A stretch of 5,565 bases of DNA from Candidatus Desantisbacteria bacterium CG1_02_38_46 (GTDB taxonomy: Bacteria; Desantisbacteria; UBA1551; UBA1559). A program made the translations under genes and the position numbers. The notes beneath the pieces are model-generated. The model was not told where the DNA came from. It saw only the letters and a list, made by a program, of their open reading frames with translations, and made no database searches. The stretch is taken from assembly GCA_001871015.1 (NCBI GenBank), contig MNUO01000097.1:1-5565 (forward strand), given 5' to 3'. Below, piece by piece: positions 1 to 4,615 of this stretch. Position 1 is the first letter of the stretch. Each line of letters opens with the position of its first letter.

Positions 1-129
1 TTTCTCCTTCTTTAACAATTTCCTGACAGTTTGCACATGTATTCCTAATCTTCGTGCAATACCCTTCTTTTTCTCCTTCTCCACATAAAAAAGCCTTTTT
101 GCCTCTGCCCATATCTCCACTTTTATCAC
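1..129 (-). CDS. IS21-family transposase IstA-like, N-terminal 43 residues (partial)
   Basis: The minus-strand frame starts with GTG at 129..127 and stays open to the window edge. The product begins VIKVEIWAEAKRLFYVEKEK and continues into a helix-turn-helix containing IARRLGIHVQTVRKLLKK at about residues 24-41. The pattern (V/M)E.WAE..RL....E....IARRLG.....TVRK is the typical start of IstA transposases, whose N-terminal HTH recognises the element's end repeats; the DDE catalytic domain would come later, off the edge. The GTG start is supported by a strong ribosome binding site (GGAAGGAGG on the minus strand, 137..145) seven bases upstream and by a promoter further up. The gene is truncated only by the window; whether the full copy is intact cannot be judged. 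Family assignment rests on the N-terminus alone, although the repeated ends agree with it. Confidence 0.72.
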   Translation of the reverse strand, partial: MIKVEIWAEAKRLFYVEKEKKKGIARRLGIHVQTVRKLLKKEK

Positions 130-188
130 CCCTTTGCCTCCTTCCCATTTCCTGGTAGAAATGTTTGTTATTTATGTTTGTTCTTTTA

Positions 189-217
189 ATTATACCAGAA
201 ATGAGAAGGATTTACAA
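189..217 (-). promoter_or_regulatory. Sigma-70 promoter for the transposase gene
   Basis: On the minus strand, TTGTAA (217..212) and a perfect TATAAT (194..189) are separated by 17 bases. The transcript would begin near 182 and run into the GTG-started transposase gene. The -35 matches consensus at four of six positions. The promoter lies within the inferred element, just inside the end repeats, as expected for an IS21 5' end. Confidence 0.55.
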
Positions 218-220
218 GGG

Positions 221-280
221 AGGGGGTGTTTTTTCAATTATAACTTTATAGAACAGGGGGGGGTGATTTTTCAATTATAA
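221..280. repeat. Two direct copies of the IS end repeat
   Basis: The unit GGGGTG(T/A)TTTTTCAATTATAA occurs ending at 243 and again ending at 280, offset by 37 bases. Both copies are preceded by a longer G-run (222-226 and 256-263). The copies differ by one substitution (T or A after the GTG). They are likely transposase-binding sites at the IS21-like terminus; the outer copy should correspond to the terminal inverted repeat. Confidence 0.6.
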
Positions 281-286
281 TTTCCA

Positions 287-355
287 GGTAATCCACCAAA
301 AGAATTCTGGAGAATAGACCCAGAGAAATTCAAAAGAGAATATGGTCTAACCTAA
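287..355 (+). pseudogene. C-terminal tail of a gene cut by the IS-like element
   Basis: Directly outside the inferred IS end is a forward frame of 22 codons plus TAA (353-355). It reads GNPPKEFWRIDPEKFKREYG and then LT before the stop. It has no start codon and is closed on the left by a TAA (278-280) inside the repeat. The WRIDPEKFK stretch resembles the end of small excisionase/MerR-like helix-turn-helix domains, where a WRI(D/R)xExLxxF pattern is common, but this is too short for a firm assignment. The best reading is the surviving 3' end of a host gene whose upstream part lies beyond the element. A chance open frame in AT-rich DNA is the alternative. Confidence 0.35.
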
Positions 356-569
356 ATTTTCCAGAAGTCCTTCCTTTAATTATTATAATCCTACCGATAC
401 AGGTGTTTCTTCATTCTTCCATCTTGCTAAAATTTTTCTTTAATACTTCCCTAAGGTTAATTTTTCCGCTGTAATTTTTCCGATCTTGCCTATAAAAGTT
501 ATATTTTATTCTTTTTTCGAGGAGATTAAGTTTTCAATTTGCTTAAAAATGTAGCCTTATGGCAAAATT
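356..569. other. Intergenic AT-rich stretch without a convincing gene
   Basis: No supported gene lies here. The minus strand is open from 533 to 411 (40 codons, ending SKMEE and stop), but it has no ATG, GTG or TTG start and no ribosome binding site, so it is at most a decayed fragment. An 11-base word, CCTAAGGTTAA, lies at 450-460 and recurs at 626-636 beside the downstream promoter. A GAGGAG at about 520-525 has no usable start codon at proper spacing. Confidence 0.5.
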
Positions 570-592
570 TCAGACCTTCAGGTCTGATTTTT
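570..592 (+). terminator. Intrinsic terminator upstream of the PorV-type gene
   Basis: The sequence forms a perfect 7-bp stem, TCAGACC / GGTCTGA (570-576 and 581-587), with a TTCA loop, followed by TTTTT and CTT. It would end rightward transcription arriving from the IS side and so isolate the downstream promoter, whose -35 element begins only a few bases later. On the minus strand the stem is followed by a weaker AATTTT tract. Confidence 0.65.
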
Positions 593-593
593 C

Positions 594-621
594 TTGACTT
601 TTTCTAAATTTTAACTATAAT
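594..621 (+). promoter_or_regulatory. Sigma-70 promoter for the PorV-type and coiled-coil genes
   Basis: TTGACT (594-599) and a perfect TATAAT (616-621) are separated by 16 bases. The start point would be near 628, giving a leader of about 37 bases before the ATG at 665. It sits immediately after a terminator hairpin, as expected for the beginning of an independent transcription unit. Confidence 0.7.
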
Positions 622-625
622 TATA

Positions 626-640
626 CCTAAGGTTAAACCT
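626..640. promoter_or_regulatory. Inverted repeat at the predicted transcription start (possible operator)
   Basis: AGGTT-A-AACCT (630-640) is a perfect inverted repeat lying from the predicted start point into the first leader bases. It overlaps CCTAAGGTTAA (626-636), an exact copy of a word at 450-460. A related palindrome, AGGTTTAAACCT, ends the downstream coiled-coil gene (2073-2084). The position suits a repressor operator, but no regulator is identified and the arms are short. Confidence 0.25.
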
Positions 641-664
641 TTGAAGTTATGAGAAAAGGGTCAA

Positions 665-1633
665 ATGTTAACAATAAATAAGGGTTCAGGGTTTGTGGTT
701 AAGGGTTTAAGAATTTGGTTTTTGGTTATTTTCCTTAGTTTCGCTTTTCATCTTTTGTCTTTTACCTGTTTTGCCGCAGGCCCTGGCACCACAGGTGCCA
801 CATTCCTGAAATTAGGAGTTGGCTCCAGACCTATTGCAATGGGCGAAGCATATGTTGCAGTTGCAGATGATGTAAGTGCATTATATTGGAACCCAGCAGG
901 TCTTGCCCAGATTACAGGAAAACAGGTAAACCTAATTCACACCGAGTGGTTTCAATCAATCAGATATGAGTACCTTGGCTACTGCCAACCTCTTCTTGGT
1001 GGAGTAATAGGTGCATCAGGAACTATCCTTTATATTGAAGGTATTGAGAGAAGAACAACAGATACTGAACAACCAGAAGGTCATATTCCTGCGCGTGATT
1101 TAGCAGTGGCAGTTTCATATGGTCGCCAGTTCGGCGACTCAGAAAAATTAAACGCAGGAGCAACCCTTAAAATAATCTATCAGCAGTTAGATGACAGGAC
1201 TGCAACAGGGGTAGTGGCAGACCTCGGTCTGCTCTATAAACTGAACGTAGAAAAATGGACTCTTGGACTTGCAATTCAGAACTTAGGTTATGAAAGTGCG
1301 TTCATCTCTGAACAGAGCCCTCTTCCAATAAACTTAAAAATGGGAATATCAAATAAATACCTGGAAGATAAACTCACAATTGCATCTGATATTAACTATG
1401 GCATAATGGACAGTGTCTTCAGTGTAGGTGGAGGAATTGACTGGTGGGTTCATCCGGTGTTTGCAGTCCGAGGTGGATACAAATACAACAGCGCAATGTC
1501 AAGTCTCGGGTTTCTTGCAGGTCTTACAGTAGGTGCTGGATTCAGGATTAATCTCTTTGATATAGATTATGCACTTGTTCCTTATGGTGATTTAGGACTT
1601 ACACATCGGATTTCCTTGTTAGCAAAATTCTAA
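665..1633 (+). CDS. PorV/PorQ-family (UPF0164) outer-membrane beta-barrel protein
   Basis: The 322-residue product has an N-terminal signal peptide (basic K13-R16, hydrophobic core about 18-33, likely cleavage near A37/A38). The hallmark PorV/PorQ segment covers residues about 48-82, containing FLKLGVGSRPIAMGEAYVAV and then ADDVSALYWNPAGLAQ. Alternating beta-strands follow, and the chain ends THRISLLAKF with a C-terminal Phe as used for outer-membrane barrel insertion. The family belongs to the FadL/OmpP1-like barrels. In Bacteroidota, PorV and PorQ serve type IX secretion as shuttle or attachment factors, but homologues occur widely without that system, and none of its other genes is here, so the exact role is open. 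Length is near the lower end for the family. The ATG at 665 has AAAAGGG only four bases upstream; an in-frame GTG at 695 preceded by AAGGG would give a more typical signal peptide and may be the true start. Likely co-transcribed with the next gene. Confidence 0.85.
   Translation: MLTINKGSGFVVKGLRIWFLVIFLSFAFHLLSFTCFAAGPGTTGATFLKLGVGSRPIAMGEAYVAVADDVSALYWNPAGLAQITGKQVNLIHTEWFQSIRYEYLGYCQPLLGGVIGASGTILYIEGIERRTTDTEQPEGHIPARDLAVAVSYGRQFGDSEKLNAGATLKIIYQQLDDRTATGVVADLGLLYKLNVEKWTLGLAIQNLGYESAFISEQSPLPINLKMGISNKYLEDKLTIASDINYGIMDSVFSVGGGIDWWVHPVFAVRGGYKYNSAMSSLGFLAGLTVGAGFRINLFDIDYALVPYGDLGLTHRISLLAKF
1614..1631 (+). repeat. Direct repeat, left copy, at the 3' end of the PorV-type gene
   Basis: CCTTGTTAGCAAAATTCT encodes the last residues (LLAKF) of the barrel protein and matches 2082-2099 at 17 of 18 bases; only the fifth base differs (G here, T there). 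The two copies bracket the whole coiled-coil gene. Confidence 0.6.
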
Positions 1634-1666
1634 ATTCTTTGACTTTTTAATAATGGATATTTATAT

Positions 1667-2080
1667 ATGGAAAGTACATTAATTTTTATTATGGGAATTG
1701 GGAGTTTAGTCATTGCTTGTTTAAGTGTATTTTTAGCAATCTTTTTAAGTGTGCGAACAGATAAATTAGTAAAATTAGAGGATAGATTAGCAAAAGAAAT
1801 GATTGAGCAAGGGAAAAAAGAAACTCAGCAGATAATTGGAGAAAGTCAGAAGATGATTATGGAAACACAAAAAATGATAGAAGAAGGAAAAAAAGAGACT
1901 CATCAAATGATTGCAGAAAGCCAAAGAATGATTGAAGACGGAAGAAGAGAAACCAGAGATCTTCTGGAAAGAATGGATGAAAGAACAGCAAAAATCGCTG
2001 AGATGATAGAAAAAATATCTTCTCGCAGACCAATATTTACTGCAGAAGAACAATCAGAATATAAAAAGAAAGAGGTTTAA
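1667..2080 (+). CDS. Small membrane-anchored coiled-coil protein (unrecognised family)
   Basis: The 137-residue product is not one I recognise. Residues about 4-29 form one hydrophobic membrane segment; the basic R30/K33 just after it suggests the C-terminal part faces the cytoplasm. From about residue 33 to 111 the chain is charged, rich in E, K, M and Q, and almost certainly a coiled coil. It carries an internal repeat: an 18-residue unit beginning MIE(Q/E/D)G at 45-62, 70-87 and, more divergent, 88-105, with a 7-residue spacer MIMETQK at 63-69. Units of 18 (7+11) and 7 residues fit coiled-coil periodicity. The basic tail ends EYKKKEV. ATG 1667 has only a weak GGA upstream; the gene lies 33 bases after the barrel gene and has no clear promoter of its own, so it is probably read from the same transcript. 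Possible roles are a scaffold or membrane tether; nothing shows an enzymatic function. Confidence 0.7.
   Translation: MESTLIFIMGIGSLVIACLSVFLAIFLSVRTDKLVKLEDRLAKEMIEQGKKETQQIIGESQKMIMETQKMIEEGKKETHQMIAESQRMIEDGRRETRDLLERMDERTAKIAEMIEKISSRRPIFTAEEQSEYKKKEV
1799..1981 (+). repeat. In-frame 54-base repeats inside the coiled-coil gene
   Basis: Units at 1799-1852, 1874-1927 and 1928-1981 each begin ATGAT(T/A)GA and encode MIE(Q/E/D)G(K/R)(K/R)ET followed by a related tail. A 21-base unit (1853-1873) separates the first two. The arrangement suggests growth of the gene by internal duplication in multiples of the heptad. Confidence 0.55.
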
Positions 2081-2088
2081 ACCTTTTT
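2069..2088 (+). terminator. Weak hairpin with T-run across the coiled-coil gene stop codon
   Basis: AAAGAGG / CCTTTTT pair (one G-T) around TTTAAA, with a perfect inner palindrome AGGTTTAAACCT (2073-2084) and T residues at the end. It overlaps the TAA at 2078-2080. The stem is short and AT-rich, so termination is possible but weak. Confidence 0.3.
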
Positions 2089-2099
2089 AGCAAAATTCT
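2082..2099 (+). repeat. Direct repeat, right copy, just after the coiled-coil gene
   Basis: CCTTTTTAGCAAAATTCT matches 1614-1631 at 17 of 18 bases. It begins two bases after the coiled-coil gene's stop codon and leads straight into the barrel remnant, so it marks a likely junction. Confidence 0.6.
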
Positions 2100-2201
2100 T
2101 ACAATTTTGGTTACTCACTTTCAAGCAATAAATATGAAAAGGTTTATACCTACAATTACTCAAGCGGAAATTATTTATTGGGAGCATCCTTTAAGTATTA
2201 A
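2091..2201 (+). pseudogene. C-terminal remnant of an outer-membrane beta-barrel protein
   Basis: A forward frame open from 2091 (after TAG 2088-2090) to TAA 2199-2201 encodes 36 residues rich in Tyr, Ser, Asn and Gly. The part YEKVYTYNYSSGNYLLGASF is followed by KY and the stop. Counting back from the end, Y(-1), F(-3), A(-5), L(-7) and Y(-9) form the alternating hydrophobic pattern of the C-terminal strand recognised by the BAM complex; the preceding segments look like barrel strands joined by short turns. No start codon is available except a TTG close to the end, and there is no ribosome binding site, so this is a broken 3' fragment. It is not the lost end of the PorV-type gene, which already ends normally and is in another frame. 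A chance open frame is the alternative. Confidence 0.45.
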
Positions 2202-2242
2202 AAAAGTAATAAAAAGTCGCAATAAAATAAAGATATCTAAAG

Positions 2243-2280
2243 AAGGTGCTTGGTCTGCCCAGGGCGGATAAAAGCACCTT
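2243..2280. other. Inverted repeat/hairpin before the patatin gene, role unclear
   Basis: AAGGTGCTT (2243-2251) and AAGCACCTT (2272-2280) are a perfect 9-bp inverted repeat. The 20-base loop has a further small GC stem (GCC-CAG-GGC, 2257-2265). It is followed by only TTTC-like residues, so it is a weak terminator at best. It could instead be a leader structure for the patatin gene 28 bases downstream, or a dispersed palindromic element. Confidence 0.45.
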
Positions 2281-2294
2281 TCGTAATTTATGGT

Positions 2295-2300
2295 AAAGGA
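2295..2300 (+). promoter_or_regulatory. Ribosome binding site that fixes the GTG start of the patatin gene
   Basis: AAAGGA lies seven bases before the GTG at 2308. With no ATG nearby in frame, and the conserved KIGLALSGGGARG motif beginning at the second residue, this decides the start. Confidence 0.6.
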
Positions 2301-2307
2301 ATAATCA

Positions 2308-3048
2308 GTGAAGATTGGCCTGGCATTATCCGGTGGTGGGGCAAGAGGAGCAGCACATCTGGGCGTACTCAATGTGTTATGCAGGGAAAGAGTTCCTATT
2401 GATTTGATTTCTGGTACGAGTATGGGGGCTGCAGTTGCCGCATATTATGCTTCTGACCCAAACCTCGATAATCTTGTGAAAAAGGGACAGGACGGTATGG
2501 CAAAGTTCATACCCGATGGAATGTTCAAAAAATTGCCAACCCCTCAATTTTTATGGGGAGTCCTTAATTTTTTCTACGATGATTTATTATTGGAAAAACT
2601 CCCTGTTCCATGTGCAATTGCCGCTTTTAATTTGAAAAAGTGGAAGGTGGAAATACTCAAAGAAGGTTCTGTGAAAATGGCTGTCTGGGCGAGTTGTGCT
2701 GTTCCATTCGTAGTTCCCCTTCCTGAGTTCAATGGCGCAAAGTATATGGATGCAATTATGTTTTGCCAGGTTCCGGTGAAGCCGCTGTTTGAAATGGGAG
2801 CAGATGTGGTTATTGCCAGCATTGTGCCACCATTTCCTTTCACTTTTAAATTCATCTCTCAAAAATTTGCCCGCCCTCCTCTGGCACCCCGATGTACATC
2901 GGAGTCGGAAAAAATTGTCATTCCTATTTTTACAATGCTGCCAGGCGTTGGCGGACTTAGCTTTCGCAAGGCGGAATTTTGCATTGCTAAAGGCGAAGAA
3001 TCTGCGCGGTCATCTCTCTCCCGCATAAGAAACATAATTCCCCAATAG
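2308..3048 (+). CDS. Patatin-like phospholipase (RssA/NTE-type)
   Basis: The 246-residue protein belongs to the patatin-like serine hydrolases, which cleave acyl esters of phospholipids with a Ser-Asp dyad. The oxyanion-hole loop GGGARG is at residues 9-14 and the nucleophile elbow GTSMG at 36-40 (Ser38). The segment AVWASCAVPFVVPL (125-138) matches the usual A...AS.A.P..F.P region. The catalytic Asp is most likely D148 in KYMDAIMFCQVPV, where the family normally has DGG or DGA; Ala in place of Gly is unusual. Length is somewhat short for the bacterial family. The N-terminal motif starts at residue 2, so there is no signal peptide and the protein is probably cytoplasmic or membrane-peripheral. 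The start is GTG with AAAGGA seven bases upstream. A 14-base DNA palindrome lies within codons 194-199. The gene ends in a hairpin terminator and is separate from the ATPase gene, which has its own promoter. Substrate and physiological role cannot be read from the sequence. Confidence 0.87.
   Translation: MKIGLALSGGGARGAAHLGVLNVLCRERVPIDLISGTSMGAAVAAYYASDPNLDNLVKKGQDGMAKFIPDGMFKKLPTPQFLWGVLNFFYDDLLLEKLPVPCAIAAFNLKKWKVEILKEGSVKMAVWASCAVPFVVPLPEFNGAKYMDAIMFCQVPVKPLFEMGADVVIASIVPPFPFTFKFISQKFARPPLAPRCTSESEKIVIPIFTMLPGVGGLSFRKAEFCIAKGEESARSSLSRIRNIIPQ
2889..2902. repeat. 14-base perfect palindrome inside the patatin gene
   Basis: CCGATGTACATCGG is its own reverse complement and lies in the coding sequence for residues about 194-199, in a Pro/Arg/Ser-rich linker (ARPPLAPRCTSES) between the catalytic core and the C-terminal segment. 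It may be a dispersed palindromic element that entered the reading frame, or chance. Confidence 0.4.
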
Positions 3049-3070
3049 TTTCGACCAAAGTCGAAACTTT
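3047..3070 (+). terminator. Terminator hairpin of the patatin gene
   Basis: A perfect 9-bp stem, AGTTTCGAC / GTCGAAACT (3047-3055 and 3060-3068), with a CAAA loop, begins within the TAG stop codon and is followed by TT and C. The T-run is short, but the stem and position directly at the stop codon favour termination. The same sequence is part of the repeat cluster that follows. Confidence 0.55.
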
Positions 3071-3102
3071 CTGCCAAAACCTTCGATTATAAGTCGAAAC
3101 TT
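3058..3102. repeat. Repeated AAGTCGAAACTT units between patatin and ATPase genes
   Basis: AAGTCGAAACTT occurs exactly at 3058-3069 and 3091-3102, 33 bases apart. Each is preceded by an inverted partner: a full one (AGTTTCGAC, 3047-3055) for the first and a reduced one (TTCGA, 3082-3086) for the second. This looks like two tandem hairpin units, the second partly decayed, ending immediately before a promoter. Confidence 0.5.
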
Positions 3103-3103
3103 C

Positions 3104-3132
3104 TTGACAAATATCCCTTCTTATGATATAAT
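3104..3132 (+). promoter_or_regulatory. Perfect-consensus sigma-70 promoter for the ATPase gene
   Basis: TTGACA (3104-3109) and TATAAT (3127-3132) are both exact consensus, with the ideal 17-base spacer. Transcription should start near 3139, giving a leader of about 39 bases. Such a strong constitutive-looking promoter is notable for a gene of this family. Confidence 0.85.
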
Positions 3133-3177
3133 AGACATATCAATGGAAAATTCACTTTTTAAAAGGGGGACAGATTT

Positions 3178-4428
3178 ATGGAAGATATATATTATGCCCT
3201 TAATCCGTGGTGGGAAGGGAAGGATTTTGACTGTGGAATACCGCGAGAGGAATACCTCAATAAGTTCAACGCAGGTTTTGACCGTAGACAAATAGAAATT
3301 ATCCTTGGTGGTAGACGCGTTGGCAAAACTACATTTGTAAAACAACTTGTGAAGCAATGCCTCAAAAAAAATTTACCTGCCAGAAATATACTCTATTTGG
3401 CAATAGACCATCCACGATTTTTAGGAGTTTCACTTACCGAGCATTTGACTTTTTTTCGCAAACTGTTTATGCATGGACGCAATGAAAAGTTATTTCTCTT
3501 TCTCGATGAAATTCAGGAGTCTCCAAACTGGGAAGGCGAACTAAAGGCAATCTATGACCTCGAGAATGTGAAAATTATTTCTTCGGGCTCAACTCTCTCG
3601 CTCATTCAAAGTCAGGGTGGTAAACTCACGGGCAGACAGATTGTTACAACCATATATCCTCTCAGTTTTAAAGAGTTTCTTTCATTCAAAAAAGAATCAT
3701 TAAGTCTTGCTGAAAGTTACAAATATGAGAATTTAGTGGAAGACTACCTAAATACGGGGGGTTACCCAGAAAATGTGCTGAATCCTTCTGATGAGTATCT
3801 GTGTAGTTTATTGGAAGATATTCTTGCCAGAGATTTGATAAGAGTATTCCGTCCCAAGAAATCGGATATTTTTAAAGATTTGTTACGGCTGATGGCTTCA
3901 TCAGTTGGCTCCCGTATTAGTTTTAATAAATTGTCCAATATTCTTGGGGTATCGGTTGATACAGTAAAAGAATATGTTGCTCATCTCCAGACCGCTTTCC
4001 TTGTAAAGTCTATGGAGAAATGGTCTTCTTCTCATAAAGAGAGAATTTATACTGCTAAAAAAATCTATTTTCTTGATACAGGTTTCCAGTCATTGCTTAC
4101 AGGAAGATTAAATTTAGGAGCCAAAGCAGAAAATACAGTATTTCTACATTTTTTAAGGAAGGGAAAGTATTGTGGATACTTTGCTGAAAGTGAAAAAGAA
4201 ATTGATTTTGTAGGTGGAACCTATGAATATCCTGCTGGTACCGAGGTGAAATATATGTCGGAATTCGAATGGCAGGATAAAAGATTTGCAGGAGTCAGGT
4301 TATTCCTGAGACGTTTCCCCTCCACAAAAGAAGTAACAATAATCTCTAAGAATGTGGAAAGAGAATTAGAGGAATCAGGTATTAAAATAATAGTGATTCC
4401 ACTTTGGAAATTTCTGCTTCGAGAATAA
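3178..4428 (+). CDS. AAA_14/DUF4143-type ATPase with C-terminal PD-(D/E)XK-like domain
   Basis: The 416-residue protein has a P-loop ATPase domain: Walker A GGRRVGKTT (44-52), Walker B LFLFLDE (105-111), a sensor-like SSGST (135-139), then LTGR (150-153) and GGYPE (194-198), all typical of the AAA_14 family. A winged-helix-like region (about 230-275) follows. The C-terminal DUF4143 part holds YFLDTG (297-302), EIDF (341-344) and EVK (356-358); the D...E.K spacing matches the PD-(D/E)XK nuclease fold to which DUF4143 is related. Length is normal, and the protein appears complete and soluble. These ATPases are common in many copies in bacteria and archaea, especially in mobile or genome-plastic regions, and their function is unsettled; nuclease activity is not shown for this protein. 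ATG 3178 is preceded by AAGGGGG at eight bases and by a perfect promoter. The gene stands alone, with no clear terminator downstream. Confidence 0.88.
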   Translation: MEDIYYALNPWWEGKDFDCGIPREEYLNKFNAGFDRRQIEIILGGRRVGKTTFVKQLVKQCLKKNLPARNILYLAIDHPRFLGVSLTEHLTFFRKLFMHGRNEKLFLFLDEIQESPNWEGELKAIYDLENVKIISSGSTLSLIQSQGGKLTGRQIVTTIYPLSFKEFLSFKKESLSLAESYKYENLVEDYLNTGGYPENVLNPSDEYLCSLLEDILARDLIRVFRPKKSDIFKDLLRLMASSVGSRISFNKLSNILGVSVDTVKEYVAHLQTAFLVKSMEKWSSSHKERIYTAKKIYFLDTGFQSLLTGRLNLGAKAENTVFLHFLRKGKYCGYFAESEKEIDFVGGTYEYPAGTEVKYMSEFEWQDKRFAGVRLFLRRFPSTKEVTIISKNVERELEESGIKIIVIPLWKFLLRE

Positions 4429-4549
4429 AGGTAAAAGTATAAAACAGGAAGTCCTGACGCCAAAATAGAGAAAACCACAAAAATACCGTCACTAAATGGG
4501 TTAAACTGAATTAAAATGAAAAAAAGACAATTAAAAAATTCGCTAAAAC

Positions 4550-4578
4550 TTGACAAATCTAAAATTTTGTGGTATAAC
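4550..4578 (+). promoter_or_regulatory. Sigma-70 promoter for the AbrB-like ORF and isomerase gene
   Basis: TTGACA (4550-4555) and TATAAC (4573-4578) are separated by exactly 17 bases, so 11 of 12 positions match consensus. The start would be near 4585, about 30 bases before the ATG at 4616. Bases 4429-4549 between the ATPase gene and this promoter are AT-rich and show no gene or convincing terminator. Confidence 0.78.
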
Positions 4579-4615
4579 AGTTTTACAGTTAGAAAATTAA
4601 ACTTAAGGAGAAAAA

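Larger units (their letters stand above)
1..286 (-). mobile_element. IS21-like insertion sequence, 5' end only (continues off the left edge)
   Basis: This is the transposase-proximal end of an element that runs leftward out of the window. Three things support it: the N-terminus of an IstA-like transposase, a promoter upstream of it, and two copies of a GGGGTG(T/A)TTTTTCAATTATAA unit at the outer edge. Repeated end sequences with a C-run or G-run next to an AT-rich core are characteristic of IS21-family ends, where they serve as transposase-binding sites. The exact boundary is inferred. On the minus strand a 5'-TG dinucleotide begins at 286 and leads into the outer repeat, which fits the usual TG terminus, but the opposite end and target duplication are not visible. 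The second gene of the family (istB, ATPase) and the other terminus would lie outside the window. Confidence 0.65.

Noticed and set aside
411-533. Minus-strand open stretch of 40 codons containing KINLREVLKKNFSKMEE.
   Set aside because: No start codon or ribosome binding site; length is within chance for such AT-rich DNA. At most a decayed fragment.
1639-1667. TTGACT with downstream TATATA before the coiled-coil gene, considered as its own promoter.
   Set aside because: The -10-like element overlaps the start codon, which would leave no leader or ribosome binding site.
1787-2053. Minus-strand ORF rich in Phe, Ser, His and Leu opposite the coiled-coil gene.
   Set aside because: It mirrors the E/K-rich coiled-coil codons on the other strand and has no start signal; a typical antisense shadow.
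2134-2271. A 45-codon ATG-started ORF (MKRFIPTITQ... ending SAQGG) upstream of the patatin gene.
   Set aside because: It has no ribosome binding site, no recognisable domain, runs into the hairpin, and overlaps the barrel-like remnant in another frame, which is the better explanation of the sequence.
3058-3102. Possible CRISPR-like repeats at the AAGTCGAAACTT copies.
   Set aside because: Only two copies of 12 bases, with a hairpin and promoter context; no regular repeat-spacer array.
3104-3295. Forward ORF overlapping the ATPase promoter and 5' end.
   Set aside because: It covers the perfect promoter and the ATPase ribosome binding site and lies in a different frame from the clearly conserved ATPase.
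4455-4466. CAGGAAGTCCTG palindrome after the ATPase gene, considered as a terminator.
   Set aside because: The stem is only four to five base pairs and no T-run follows it.
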